Positions 1-7,416 of a stretch of DNA of 19,025 nucleotides are shown here, piece by piece. Source of the stretch: CAZPZZ01 sp964591245 (GTDB taxonomy: Bacteria > Acidobacteriota > Vicinamibacteria > Vicinamibacterales > UBA8438); NCBI GenBank assembly GCA_964591245.1, contig CAZPZZ010000078.1, positions 1-19,025 on the forward strand. Reading direction: 5' to 3'. The position numbers and the translations under genes are program-made. Each line of letters starts with the position of its first letter. Position 1 is the stretch's first letter. The notes beneath the pieces are model-generated. The model searched no databases. It had not been told where the DNA came from and saw nothing but the letters and a program-made list of their open reading frames with translations.

Positions 1-265
1 CGTAGACCGCGTACAGCTCGGCCGGGAGCTGGTCTCTGGAGAGACCGGCGTTCTCAAACCAACGCGGGTTCCCCGTAGCGGTCTCCAGGCGAACGACATC
101 ACCCGAGTCGATCTGCAGTACCGGCTGGAGGGCGGCGTCAAAGAAAAAGATATGGGTAGTGGAGGGGGACGCGTTCAACTCGTGCACACGTTCGGCAGAC
201 TGCCCATCGACCGTCCCAACTCCGAGCAGCGTGGTAAGCACGGTCGCATACACTGTTCTCGTCAT
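1..265 (-). CDS. Acetamidase/formamidase family protein, exported, N-terminal part
   Basis: This is the first 88 codons of a gene that runs off the left edge. The ATG at 265 is preceded by AGGAG with 8 nt spacing. The product starts with a short hydrophobic stretch (about residues 4-19) that looks like a Sec signal peptide. It then shows the start of the acetamidase/formamidase fold: a His-Glu-Leu segment, a Thr-His-x-Phe-Phe-Phe-Asp-Ala stretch, and Pro-Val-Leu-Gln-Ile-Asp-Ser-Gly-Asp-Val-Val. These match the family's conserved opening, in which a Gly-Phe-Phe-Asp-Ala-like motif precedes a Leu-x-(Ile/Val)-Asp-Ser-Gly-Asp segment. Known members hydrolyse formamide or acetamide to the acid and ammonia, and an exported form would act in the periplasm. 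The catalytic region lies outside the window, so the substrate cannot be judged. The gene is divergent from the aldolase gene at 538. Confidence 0.75.
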   Translation of the reverse strand, partial: MTRTVYATVLTTLLGVGTVDGQSAERVHELNASPSTTHIFFFDAALQPVLQIDSGDVVRLETATGNPRWFENAGLSRDQLPAELYAVY

Positions 266-537
266 GACCTTCTCCTGAGCGGCAAACCGTCCGCCTGACC
301 GGATCGTGGCGCAATGTCAGTTATTGGAGCCGATCATACCTCCGAGGCCCCTCGCCGACCTCACCACCTATCGCGTTCCCCCGCCCGCACCAACCAGCAC
401 CTCGCGCACGGAGGATAATGTACCGTCACCAGCTGAACCTGCGGCACCTATCAAGCCCACGCGTCAACCGTGCCGCGGTAACGAGAACGCAGAACCGTGA
501 ACCCCGAATCGAACTCATGGAAGCGAGAGAACAAACC

Positions 538-1482
538 ATGCGCCAACTACGACACACTGCACTGTATCTGGGTATTGCATCCATCTTGAGCCTGCCTTCA
601 GGCGTCCTCGCACAATCCGATGGCACTCGGGTCAACAAGCTGATCGAACTCTTTGAAAGCGATCAGCCCGGATTTGGGGTCCTGTCATTCGACTATTCCC
701 TGAACAATGCTCGCGCGTTGGCGAGCTCGGACCTCGATTTCGTCTTCATCGACATGGAGCATGCCCCCTTCGACGTCGAACGGTTACGGCTGTTCTTGCT
801 GGGCATGACCAACAAGCGCTCGATTCTTGAGAAAGGCAACCTCCAACCTGATGTCGTCCCCTTCGTTCGCATTCCTGCGGCGGGTGGCGCCGAGGAACTG
901 GTGGCGCAGGTCAAGCAAGTGCTCGACGTCGGAGTATTCGGCGTCTTCTTTCCAGCCGTACACACCCGTGAGGACGCCGAGCTAGCCGTCAGAGCAACCC
1001 GCTATCCTCAGTACAACGACGCACCAGACTACGAACCGAGGGGCCTTCGCGGCCGGAATCCCTCGACCGCCGTGTGGTACTGGGGGATTTCCGACTATCA
1101 CGCCCGGGCCGACGTCTGGCCCCTCGATCCGCAGGGTGAACTGCTCGCGATGATGTTCATTGAATCCGCGGAAGGCGTCGCCAACATCGAGGAGATTGTC
1201 TCGGTTCCGGGGTTGGGAGCCATCTTCATCGGTCCCTCTGACTTGAGCACCTCCATGGGCTATGCCAGCCCGGCCGCCCCTGAGGTCGAAGCGGCCATTC
1301 AGCGGGTACTGCGCGCGTGCCTCGACAACGATGTGCCCTGTGCGATCACGACCGGTCCGGGTTCTGTACAACAGCGGATCGACGAAGGCTTTCGCTTCGT
1401 CACGGTCGGTGCCGACGGCGGGCTCAACCAGGGCGCGAGTAACGCGCTACGCTTGGGTCGCGAAGCCGCTGGTCGCGACTAA
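538..1482 (+). CDS. Exported HpcH/HpaI-type aldolase
   Basis: The product is 314 aa and belongs to the HpcH/HpaI aldolase family (2-keto-3-deoxy-sugar acid and 4-hydroxy-2-oxo-acid aldolases). These metal-dependent TIM-barrel enzymes cleave to pyruvate or glyoxylate plus an aldehyde. Visible landmarks are the Asp-Met-Glu-His motif with the likely catalytic His at residue 75, Arg111 in a Val-Arg-Ile-Pro segment, Glu209 in Ile-Glu-Ser-Ala-Glu-Gly, and Asp235 in Gly-Pro-Ser-Asp-Leu-Ser. These correspond in order to the His, Arg, Glu and Asp of HpaI. The start at 538 puts a clean signal peptide (positive N-terminus, hydrophobic core, cleavage near Val-Leu-Ala-Gln) at the front. The frame is open from 418, where an ATG has a GGAGG, but that start would give an implausible 63-residue leader. 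Export is unusual for this family. The aldolase assignment is firm; substrate is unknown. Confidence 0.85.
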   Translation: MRQLRHTALYLGIASILSLPSGVLAQSDGTRVNKLIELFESDQPGFGVLSFDYSLNNARALASSDLDFVFIDMEHAPFDVERLRLFLLGMTNKRSILEKGNLQPDVVPFVRIPAAGGAEELVAQVKQVLDVGVFGVFFPAVHTREDAELAVRATRYPQYNDAPDYEPRGLRGRNPSTAVWYWGISDYHARADVWPLDPQGELLAMMFIESAEGVANIEEIVSVPGLGAIFIGPSDLSTSMGYASPAAPEVEAAIQRVLRACLDNDVPCAITTGPGSVQQRIDEGFRFVTVGADGGLNQGASNALRLGREAAGRD

Positions 1483-1500
1483 CGCACGGGCCACAGCGAT

Positions 1501-1531
1501 CACGCCTCCGATGGACACCATCGGAGGCGTG
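1501..1531. terminator. Strong hairpin between convergent genes
   Basis: A perfect 14-bp inverted repeat (arms 1501-1514 and 1518-1531, 3-nt loop) lies 18 nt after the stop of the aldolase gene and 86 nt after the stop of the convergent symporter gene. There is only a C-rich/T-poor tract after it on the plus strand and no clear T-run on either strand. It probably acts as a bidirectional terminator or as an RNA 3'-end stabiliser. Confidence 0.6.
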
Positions 1532-1617
1532 CCCCCTTTCCCGACGCCCGACGCAATGACCGCAGAGACGGCGCCACCTGGAATGGGTTCAGGCCAGCGC
1601 ACCGCTCCTTGCCGCGC

Positions 1618-3009
1618 TCACGCGGTTTCGGTCTTGCCGTCAAAATATTGATTGGTGAGCCGCTTGACGGCTCCGGCCAGGAATAGCATTCCCAGGAGGT
1701 TCGGGAATGCCATAAAGCCGTTGAGCATTGTGCCAAGGGCCCAGACCAGTGGCACCGACACCAGCGACCCCACCATGATCAGGGCCGTAAAGGCGATGCG
1801 ATAGCCCCTGACAATCCAGGACCCGAAGAGAAACTCGACGCATTTCTCTCCGTAATAGCACCACCCGATCAGTGTGGAGAACCCGAACAGGAACGAGCAC
1901 ACCGCAACGATCAGCGACGCCCCTGGGAGGGTGGTACTGAGAGCCGCGGCCGTCAGATCACCACTGGCATTCTGAAATGCAGGGTCAGTCCAGAGCCCCG
2001 AGGTGAGGATGACGAATGCGGTGAGCGAGCAGACCACGATCGTGTCCGTGAACACCTCAAAGATCCCGACCAGCCCCTGATCCACCGGGTGCTTGACCTT
2101 TGCAATTCCGTGCGCAATCGGCGCCGTTCCCAGGCCAGCCTCGTTCGACAGCACCCCGCGGCTTACCCCCGCCGCGATAGCCTGGGCCATGGTCGCGCCC
2201 GCGAACCCGCCGATGGCCGCCGACGGAGAAAATGCGTGTGACACGATAAGCCCCAACACCGCTGGGACCTGACCGATGTTGAGCAGTAAATAGGCGATGG
2301 CCGAGGCGAGATAGAGGACAATCATGGCCGGCACGATCCGTTCCGCGACGGCCGCGATGCGTTGTATCCCACCAAGGAGGACAAGGCCCACGGCCACCGT
2401 GATCATGAGCCCCGGCACCCACATCGGAACGTCGATACCACCGACGGTACGCGCCGCCTCCACGAACGTCCGCGCAATCGTATTGGATTGGGCCATGTTG
2501 CCGGTACCAAGCAGCGCCCCACACGCGCCAAACAAGGCAAACATCATGGCCAGGGTCTTGCCGATCCGCGCATGGGGAATACCGCCGGTGATGTAGTACA
2601 TCGGACCGCTGGCCAGCTCACCGGTTTCTCGTGTGACTCGATGATGCACGCCAAGCACTGCCTCCGCATACTTGGTCGCCATGCCCACCGCGGCACAGAC
2701 CCACATCCAGAAAATGGCACCTGGTCCACCAATTAATATCGCGGTGGCAACACCACCGATATTCCCGTTACCGACGGTCGAGGCCAGCGCGGTCGATAGC
2801 GCCTGAAACTGCGTAATGGTTCCATCCCCGTCACTCGTACCCCGCATGCTACGGATGACCATTCGTACGGCCAGTGGGAATCGCCGAATTTGTACGACAC
2901 CAGTCATGACAGAGAGCGCGCCGCCGACGAGCAACAAGACGAGTGGCATCGCAAAGGGTTGCCAGACAAAACCATCAATTGCTTGAATTTGTTCCGTTAA
3001 TCCAGTCAC
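1618..3009 (-). CDS. Alanine/glycine:cation symporter (AGCS) family protein
   Basis: The product is 463 aa and has about eleven hydrophobic segments. It is an inner-membrane transporter of the AGCS family, which takes up alanine, glycine or related amino acids with Na+ or H+. Family landmarks include the Thr-Gln-Phe-Gln-Ala-Leu-Ser-Thr-Ala-Leu segment followed by Thr-Val-Gly-Asn-Gly-Asn-Ile-Gly-Gly-Val-Ala near residue 80, Ser-Gly-Pro-Met-Tyr-Tyr-Ile near 135, and Gly-Val-Ser-Arg-Gly-Val-Leu-Ser-Asn-Glu-Ala-Gly near 285. The start codon is GTG with GAGG 5 nt upstream. The length fits the family. The gene converges on the aldolase gene and is far from its upstream neighbour, so it is probably transcribed alone. 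It could feed on amino acids released by the nearby secreted peptidase (inference). The exact substrate cannot be read from the sequence. Confidence 0.93.
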   Translation of the reverse strand: MTGLTEQIQAIDGFVWQPFAMPLVLLLVGGALSVMTGVVQIRRFPLAVRMVIRSMRGTSDGDGTITQFQALSTALASTVGNGNIGGVATAILIGGPGAIFWMWVCAAVGMATKYAEAVLGVHHRVTRETGELASGPMYYITGGIPHARIGKTLAMMFALFGACGALLGTGNMAQSNTIARTFVEAARTVGGIDVPMWVPGLMITVAVGLVLLGGIQRIAAVAERIVPAMIVLYLASAIAYLLLNIGQVPAVLGLIVSHAFSPSAAIGGFAGATMAQAIAAGVSRGVLSNEAGLGTAPIAHGIAKVKHPVDQGLVGIFEVFTDTIVVCSLTAFVILTSGLWTDPAFQNASGDLTAAALSTTLPGASLIVAVCSFLFGFSTLIGWCYYGEKCVEFLFGSWIVRGYRIAFTALIMVGSLVSVPLVWALGTMLNGFMAFPNLLGMLFLAGAVKRLTNQYFDGKTETA

Positions 3010-3647
3010 GTTGTCCTCGTTCTTTGCCAGGTATGCTGTTCGCTTTGACGTCCGTGCGAGAAACCGTTGCTACTGCCACATCCCGACATCCTCCAAAGAT
3101 GCGCGGGTAATGAAAGGTAAAATGCCAGACGCATGGGGTCGACCGAAACCCCTCGACTGACGACAGACGATATTAGAGCCCCCTGATCGCCAAGACAAGA
3201 CCCACCACATCTCAGATGCTCGTGCCCAAACCCAGAATCACGCCCTGAACCCGCGGTTCGCGTCCCCTGGCCGTATTAGAAAATACCGTTCCGCTCGATT
3301 GCGTACTATTTCTTGTTTCTTAATACGGTCGTTGACCATCACGCGTGTCAAATTTCGTCATCTCCCGCCTATAAGCAGCTCGTGGCAGTGCACCTGCGTC
3401 AAGGCATGGTCGCTCGAGTGCGACCGTCGCACACCCGACCATCCACGGTACGTTCAGGTTGGGTTTCCCGGCGATGTCGAGCCTTGTCGATGCCCCGTCC
3501 CGGATGGACGCCACAATCCGCATCCGCGCGACCTCCTCGCCGGTCGCGCGTTGAAACGGTCATCCATGACCGGTGCGCTCGTCGATTCCCCTCGAGGTGT
3601 GTGCCGTGTCCCGGAAAAAAAGCGGCGGGAAGCCTGGCTCGCGTGTA
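3010..3647. other. Long intergenic region with no convincing gene
   Basis: About 640 bp separate the symporter start from the end of the S9 peptidase gene; both are on the minus strand. I see no tRNA or other recognisable RNA. Visible elements are an 8-bp inverted repeat (CCGTATTA at 3271-3278, TAATACGG at 3321-3328), a short AT-rich patch around 3270-3330, a 9-bp stem-loop (3526-3534/3542-3550) and a 7-bp hairpin (3557-3563/3566-3572). A 67-codon minus-strand reading frame (3320-3523) has an AGGAGG upstream but no recognised product; it is discussed as a finding. The symporter promoter should lie here, but I could not identify a good -35/-10 pair. Confidence 0.5.
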
Positions 3648-5681
3648 CTACGGCTGTTCCTGGTCCGTGGGCTCAAGCCCCGGCCTCGCATATTTCTCGA
3701 ACCAGTAGCGCAAATACAGCTGCGTACGGAGAAAGTTCGACGGGGTCCGCGAGGTCCCGTGCCACTCGTTGTTGAAGCGGATCATCGCGGTCGGCACCTT
3801 CAGATATTTCAAGGCGCTATAGAACTGCTCCGTCTGAGGCATTGGCGTCCGCAGATCCTGGACACCGGTCATCAGCATGGTCGGAGTCGTCACGTTGCCG
3901 ACGTAGGTCAGCGGCGATCGCCGGAGATGCTCGCTCGGGTCGTCCCAGGGCAAGGCGTCGAAGTTCCGATACCAGGTGGGGCCATCGGTGGTGCCAACAA
4001 AGCTGACCCAGTCGACCACAGGACAGTTCGACGATGCGGCGGCGAAGCGATCGGTGTGCCCCACCACCCACGCTGTGAGCACCCCCCCACCGCTGCACCC
4101 GGTTACGAACAAGTTCCGCTCGTCAATGAAGCCCGTCGCGAGCATCGCGTCGACACCGGCCATCAGATCGTCGTAGTCCTGGCCCGGATACGCGCGCATG
4201 ATCGCGTTTCCGAATCGGCTTCCGTAGCCGCTGCTGCCGCGGGGATTCGTATAGAGGATCACGTACTCGTTGGCTGCCTGTTCCTGCCACCCGAAATTAA
4301 ACCCGACGTTGTACATCCCGTGCGGCCCGCCGTGGATATGCAACTGCAGCGGATACTTGCGACCCGGGTCGAAATCAGGTGGTGTGACGTACCACCCCTG
4401 AATCTCGAGTCCATCGGCCGACCGGTAGCGGATCTCCTCGACCGCACCCAATGAGACCTCGGCGAGAATGTCATCGTTGACGAACGTCAATTGGGCAATG
4501 TTGTGTGGCTCCTCGACGTCAAACGACACCACATCGTTCGGGGCATGAAAACTGCTCAACACCCCCACGGCGGTACCCGCATCGGTGATATCCGACACGC
4601 TCAGCACATGCACGCCCGCCGTCACGGCCTGGACCGGTCCAGTCGGCGCTGTCGGCAGAAAATAGAGATTTCGCGTCCCCTCGCTCGAAGCCGTGAAATA
4701 GACACCGCTGCCGTCGGCCTTCCAGATCAACGACGTCGGCGACCGGTCCCAGTCTCCCGAGGCCAACCGATGGTTTGTGCCATCGATATCCATCAAATAG
4801 ATCTTCCGGTCAATATAGGTGTCTTCCACCCAGTCGTAGCCGACATAGGCCACCTGGCGCCCATCTGGTGAGACGATCGGACTCCCATCCGGACCATGCC
4901 GGGTCGTCAGCTGCCGGATGCCGCCACCCGCAACGTCGACCGCGTAGATCTCGGTTTCCCGCCACTCATACTCCGCGTCCTCAACGCGAAGACTGGTGAA
5001 AAGTAGCGTGCGGCTGTCCGAAGTCCAGGCCGCCCCGGTGTGCATCCAGTCGCCGTCGGTCAGCTGGCGTGGAGTGCCCCCGTCTGCGGGAATCACAAAG
5101 AGATGCCGGTAGTGCTCATCGGTAAATCCCTGCCGGTCTTGCCGGTAGTCGAGCCGTTCGATGATGCGAGGGGACTCGGTCCAGTCCGCACCATCGGGGG
5201 CCTCCGGCAGGTCAATCGGCCAGCTGTTGCGCTGCCGTACGTTCATCGTGAAGGCGATACGCGTTCCGTCGGGCGACCAGGTCAGATCTCCGGGCGTTTG
5301 CTCCACACGCGTGATCTGCGTCACCGCACCCGCGGCATCCATCCAGCGGACAAAGATCTGGGTCCCCCCCGGATCGCCACTCGCCGTATAGGCGATCCGG
5401 TCGCCATCCGGCGACCAGTGGGCACCTGCCCCGTCGACGAGGAAACGATTCCGGCTCCCATCCGCATCCATGATCCACAGGGCCGACTCTCGCTGGTCAT
5501 TCACCTTGTCGATCCACTGACGCGCATAGATGATCTGTGAACCGTCCGGAGACACCTGGGGTTCGGCAACATCCTCAAAATCGAGATAACGATCGAGGGA
5601 CAGCCGGTCAGTCGACTGGGCAACGGCGTTCAGGGGCAGCAACACCAGGAACGCGACGGCAACGCAAACACGTGTGCACAT
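3648..5681 (-). CDS. Exported S9 family peptidase (prolyl oligopeptidase-like)
   Basis: The product is 677 aa. A clear signal peptide (cleavage near Ala-Val-Ala-Gln, about residue 22) is followed by a WD40/TolB-like beta-propeller (about 35-400) with repeated Trp-Ser-Pro-Asp-Gly and Ser-Pro-Asp-Gly motifs, then a C-terminal alpha/beta-hydrolase domain (about 430-665). The catalytic triad appears as Ser530 in Gly-Cys-Ser-Gly-Gly-Gly, Asp609 in Gly-Val-Gln-Asp-Leu-Arg-Thr-Pro, and His641 in Glu-Trp-His-Gly. The oxyanion region contains His-Gly-Gly-Pro-His-Gly. The family includes acylaminoacyl peptidases and dipeptidyl peptidases that cleave short peptides. The ATG has an excellent AGGAGG. The gene begins 46 nt after the triple-RidA gene ends, so the two probably share a transcript. 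Proteolysis in the periplasm is likely; specificity is not predictable. Confidence 0.93.
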   Translation of the reverse strand: MCTRVCVAVAFLVLLPLNAVAQSTDRLSLDRYLDFEDVAEPQVSPDGSQIIYARQWIDKVNDQRESALWIMDADGSRNRFLVDGAGAHWSPDGDRIAYTASGDPGGTQIFVRWMDAAGAVTQITRVEQTPGDLTWSPDGTRIAFTMNVRQRNSWPIDLPEAPDGADWTESPRIIERLDYRQDRQGFTDEHYRHLFVIPADGGTPRQLTDGDWMHTGAAWTSDSRTLLFTSLRVEDAEYEWRETEIYAVDVAGGGIRQLTTRHGPDGSPIVSPDGRQVAYVGYDWVEDTYIDRKIYLMDIDGTNHRLASGDWDRSPTSLIWKADGSGVYFTASSEGTRNLYFLPTAPTGPVQAVTAGVHVLSVSDITDAGTAVGVLSSFHAPNDVVSFDVEEPHNIAQLTFVNDDILAEVSLGAVEEIRYRSADGLEIQGWYVTPPDFDPGRKYPLQLHIHGGPHGMYNVGFNFGWQEQAANEYVILYTNPRGSSGYGSRFGNAIMRAYPGQDYDDLMAGVDAMLATGFIDERNLFVTGCSGGGVLTAWVVGHTDRFAAASSNCPVVDWVSFVGTTDGPTWYRNFDALPWDDPSEHLRRSPLTYVGNVTTPTMLMTGVQDLRTPMPQTEQFYSALKYLKVPTAMIRFNNEWHGTSRTPSNFLRTQLYLRYWFEKYARPGLEPTDQEQP

Positions 5682-5727
5682 GGCTCCTCCTGTGAATCAC
5701 AGATCGTGTCCTCGAACGCGCTGACAT

Positions 5728-7041
5728 TCAGAACGTTCTCGGGGGTAACACAACAATCGCCTCAACTTCCACATGGCGTCCGCCGGGTAGGCTCCCGACG
5801 AGATAATTCGTGCGAACCGGCTTGTGCGGGTTGGTCTCTTCGTTGTTCCACTCGGTGCCGTACACCTCGTTCCACGCGGCGGCAAGCTCGTCGCCGTCTG
5901 AACCGGCGGCAACGCGATAGACACGCAACTCCGCGACATCGGCCAACGTCGCCCCCATCGCCGCCACCCGCTCCTTCATGATCCCGACGGCAACCACGGC
6001 CTCCTCGTCCGGCGCAGTGCCAGCCGGCGCGACAACGCCCGACAACCAGGCCAACTCAGCGTTCGGCGCAATGGTCGCACCATTCGCAATGAAGCTCCTC
6101 GGTGAGCCTGACATGCGCAGCAGCGGATTTTGCGTGATCGCGTCCGGGGTCGCGAACACCGCCGCCGGCGCAGGCGGCACAGCCCACACTTCAATCTCGG
6201 AGTAGCGATGTGAGGCGCTGAACCCTGGTGCTGCCCAGAGCGTGTACGGTGGCGCCTTCCCGGACGTCAGGTCGCCCAGTGTCTCGTATACCGGCGCCCA
6301 GGCCGCGAAGTCTGGTGCGGGACGGTCTGGCTGCGGTGTCGGCATCGCACGAATGAAGAACACATCGTGCCAGCGGAGCCCGTGGTTGGCCAGTGTCCCG
6401 CCAAGGCTATTCAGCGACGAACGGATGTGCACTTCCAGCGAGTCCGGATCGCCCAGGTCGCGGCCCGGCAATGCCCCAGACGAGAGAAAGAGTCCCGCGC
6501 GGGTTGACACGACCGCTGTCGGGTTGCTCGCCGGGCCGACCAGCTGCAGATTCGGGTTCAGTGTTGTCCGGGCGCCATCCACGACGACGGGATGACCGAC
6601 GCTCGAAGGAAACATGGCGACGACATCGAGGACGAGCGACGCATCACCCGGAAGTCCGGACGAGTAGACCGTCGTCCGCGCCGGAGGAGTGCGCCCGGCA
6701 AAGAACGTGGTCCACGCCGTGTTCCACGCACCAAAATCGACATTCGGAGCCAGCGCCGCGCGCACGCGCACGATCTGGGATCGGTCAAGACCGACCGCAT
6801 CAAGCCGGGTCGCCACCTGACGCAATGCCGCATGCGAGGCGGACTCGCCGGTCGTCCCCGCTCCGGCAACACCGCCAAACACCGCGAGTGTCGCACCCGC
6901 TGGTGAGACGACAGCTGCCGAATAGGACGCGCCCGGCGCCGGGTAGGCCTGTTGCGCCGACGCCGCAGCCGGCAACAGCAGAAGAACTAACCCCAGCACA
7001 CTGTGCCACCCGCCCGTGGGGACCGCTCCATATCTGACCAT
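5728..7041 (-). CDS. Exported protein with three RidA/YjgF-like domains
   Basis: The product is 437 aa, with a signal peptide (hydrophobic core about 14-24, cleavage near Ala-Ser-Ala-Gln, residue 30) and three successive RidA-like domains at about 32-150, 160-292 and 300-435. Classical RidA is a single-domain trimer of about 130 aa that hydrolyses reactive enamines/imines, using an Arg in a Pro-x-Arg motif. Copy 1 has Pro-Pro-Ala-Arg-Thr-Thr-Val (Arg122) and copy 3 has Lys-Pro-Val-Arg-Thr-Asn (Arg410). Copy 2 reads Ala-Pro-Pro-Tyr-Thr-Leu at this place and has lost the Arg. A single chain could therefore fold as a pseudo-trimer (inference). Two adjacent ATGs (7044, 7041) follow AGGGAG; the second is better spaced. 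The frame extends upstream to 7068, but without a ribosome site. It is the first gene of a probable operon with the S9 peptidase. Confidence 0.82.
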   Translation of the reverse strand: MVRYGAVPTGGWHSVLGLVLLLLPAAASAQQAYPAPGASYSAAVVSPAGATLAVFGGVAGAGTTGESASHAALRQVATRLDAVGLDRSQIVRVRAALAPNVDFGAWNTAWTTFFAGRTPPARTTVYSSGLPGDASLVLDVVAMFPSSVGHPVVVDGARTTLNPNLQLVGPASNPTAVVSTRAGLFLSSGALPGRDLGDPDSLEVHIRSSLNSLGGTLANHGLRWHDVFFIRAMPTPQPDRPAPDFAAWAPVYETLGDLTSGKAPPYTLWAAPGFSASHRYSEIEVWAVPPAPAAVFATPDAITQNPLLRMSGSPRSFIANGATIAPNAELAWLSGVVAPAGTAPDEEAVVAVGIMKERVAAMGATLADVAELRVYRVAAGSDGDELAAAWNEVYGTEWNNEETNPHKPVRTNYLVGSLPGGRHVEVEAIVVLPPRTF

Positions 7042-7260
7042 CATCGCTCCCTTATTGCTCCAGCACATCGAAGGACGTTCATTCTACCGTCTACCTCCGT
7101 CTGTCGCTGTCCGGTTCCTACCGGTCATGCCGCTGGCATAGTCCCTCCGTGGTCGCCACGCGCTCCACGAACCGACCTCCTACCCGCGTCCGCACAGCAG
7201 CCGAGGCCACAGGGCTTCACCTGTCGACCGCATACGGCGCGGTGCTGATTCCACGCGGCC

Positions 7261-7289
7261 TTGAATTTCGAGTGCACGACTTCTAGAAT
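7261..7289 (+). promoter_or_regulatory. Sigma-70-type promoter candidate
   Basis: TTGAAT (7261-7266) and TAGAAT (7284-7289) are separated by exactly 17 nt. They match the sigma-70 consensus at 4 and 5 of 6 positions. They face the ADP-ribosylglycohydrolase gene and would give a leader of about 120 nt. The rest of the 375-bp divergent region (7042-7416) shows no gene and no other clear signal. Confidence 0.45.
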
Positions 7290-7406
7290 CGTCCGGCTCA
7301 CGTCTCCATTCGCAGAGATCCGAAGTCATCCGTCTTAACGCTCACTCTTTACTGTTCTCACCAGTACGTGCTGCGCGGGCCCATCTCGTTCGCAGACCCA
7401 ACGTGT

Positions 7407-7411
7407 GGAGG
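7407..7411 (+). promoter_or_regulatory. Ribosome binding site that sets a TTG start
   Basis: GGAGG lies 5 nt before the TTG at 7417. The in-frame GTG at 7405 overlaps this site and cannot use it. The TTG is therefore the better start, and it gives a shorter, typical lipoprotein signal sequence. Confidence 0.55.
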
Positions 7412-7416
7412 TCAGC

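Noticed and set aside
418..537. Upstream ATG at 418 with GGAGG as the aldolase start.
   Set aside because: It would place about 40 polar, Arg-rich residues before the signal peptide. The ATG at 538 gives a normal export signal, though a short leader peptide at 418 is not excluded.
1595..1620. TGA at the end of the symporter gene as a possible Sec codon.
   Set aside because: There is no Cys/Sec-like motif around it, the downstream frame has low-complexity shadow character, and there is no suitably spaced hairpin.
3573..4454. 293-codon plus-strand open frame.
   Set aside because: It is antisense to the S9 peptidase catalytic domain, has Arg/Pro-rich composition, and shows no family motif; typical shadow in GC-rich DNA.
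6393..7037. 214-codon plus-strand open frame.
   Set aside because: Arg/Pro/Ser-rich antisense frame of the triple-RidA gene with no ribosome site or recognisable domain.
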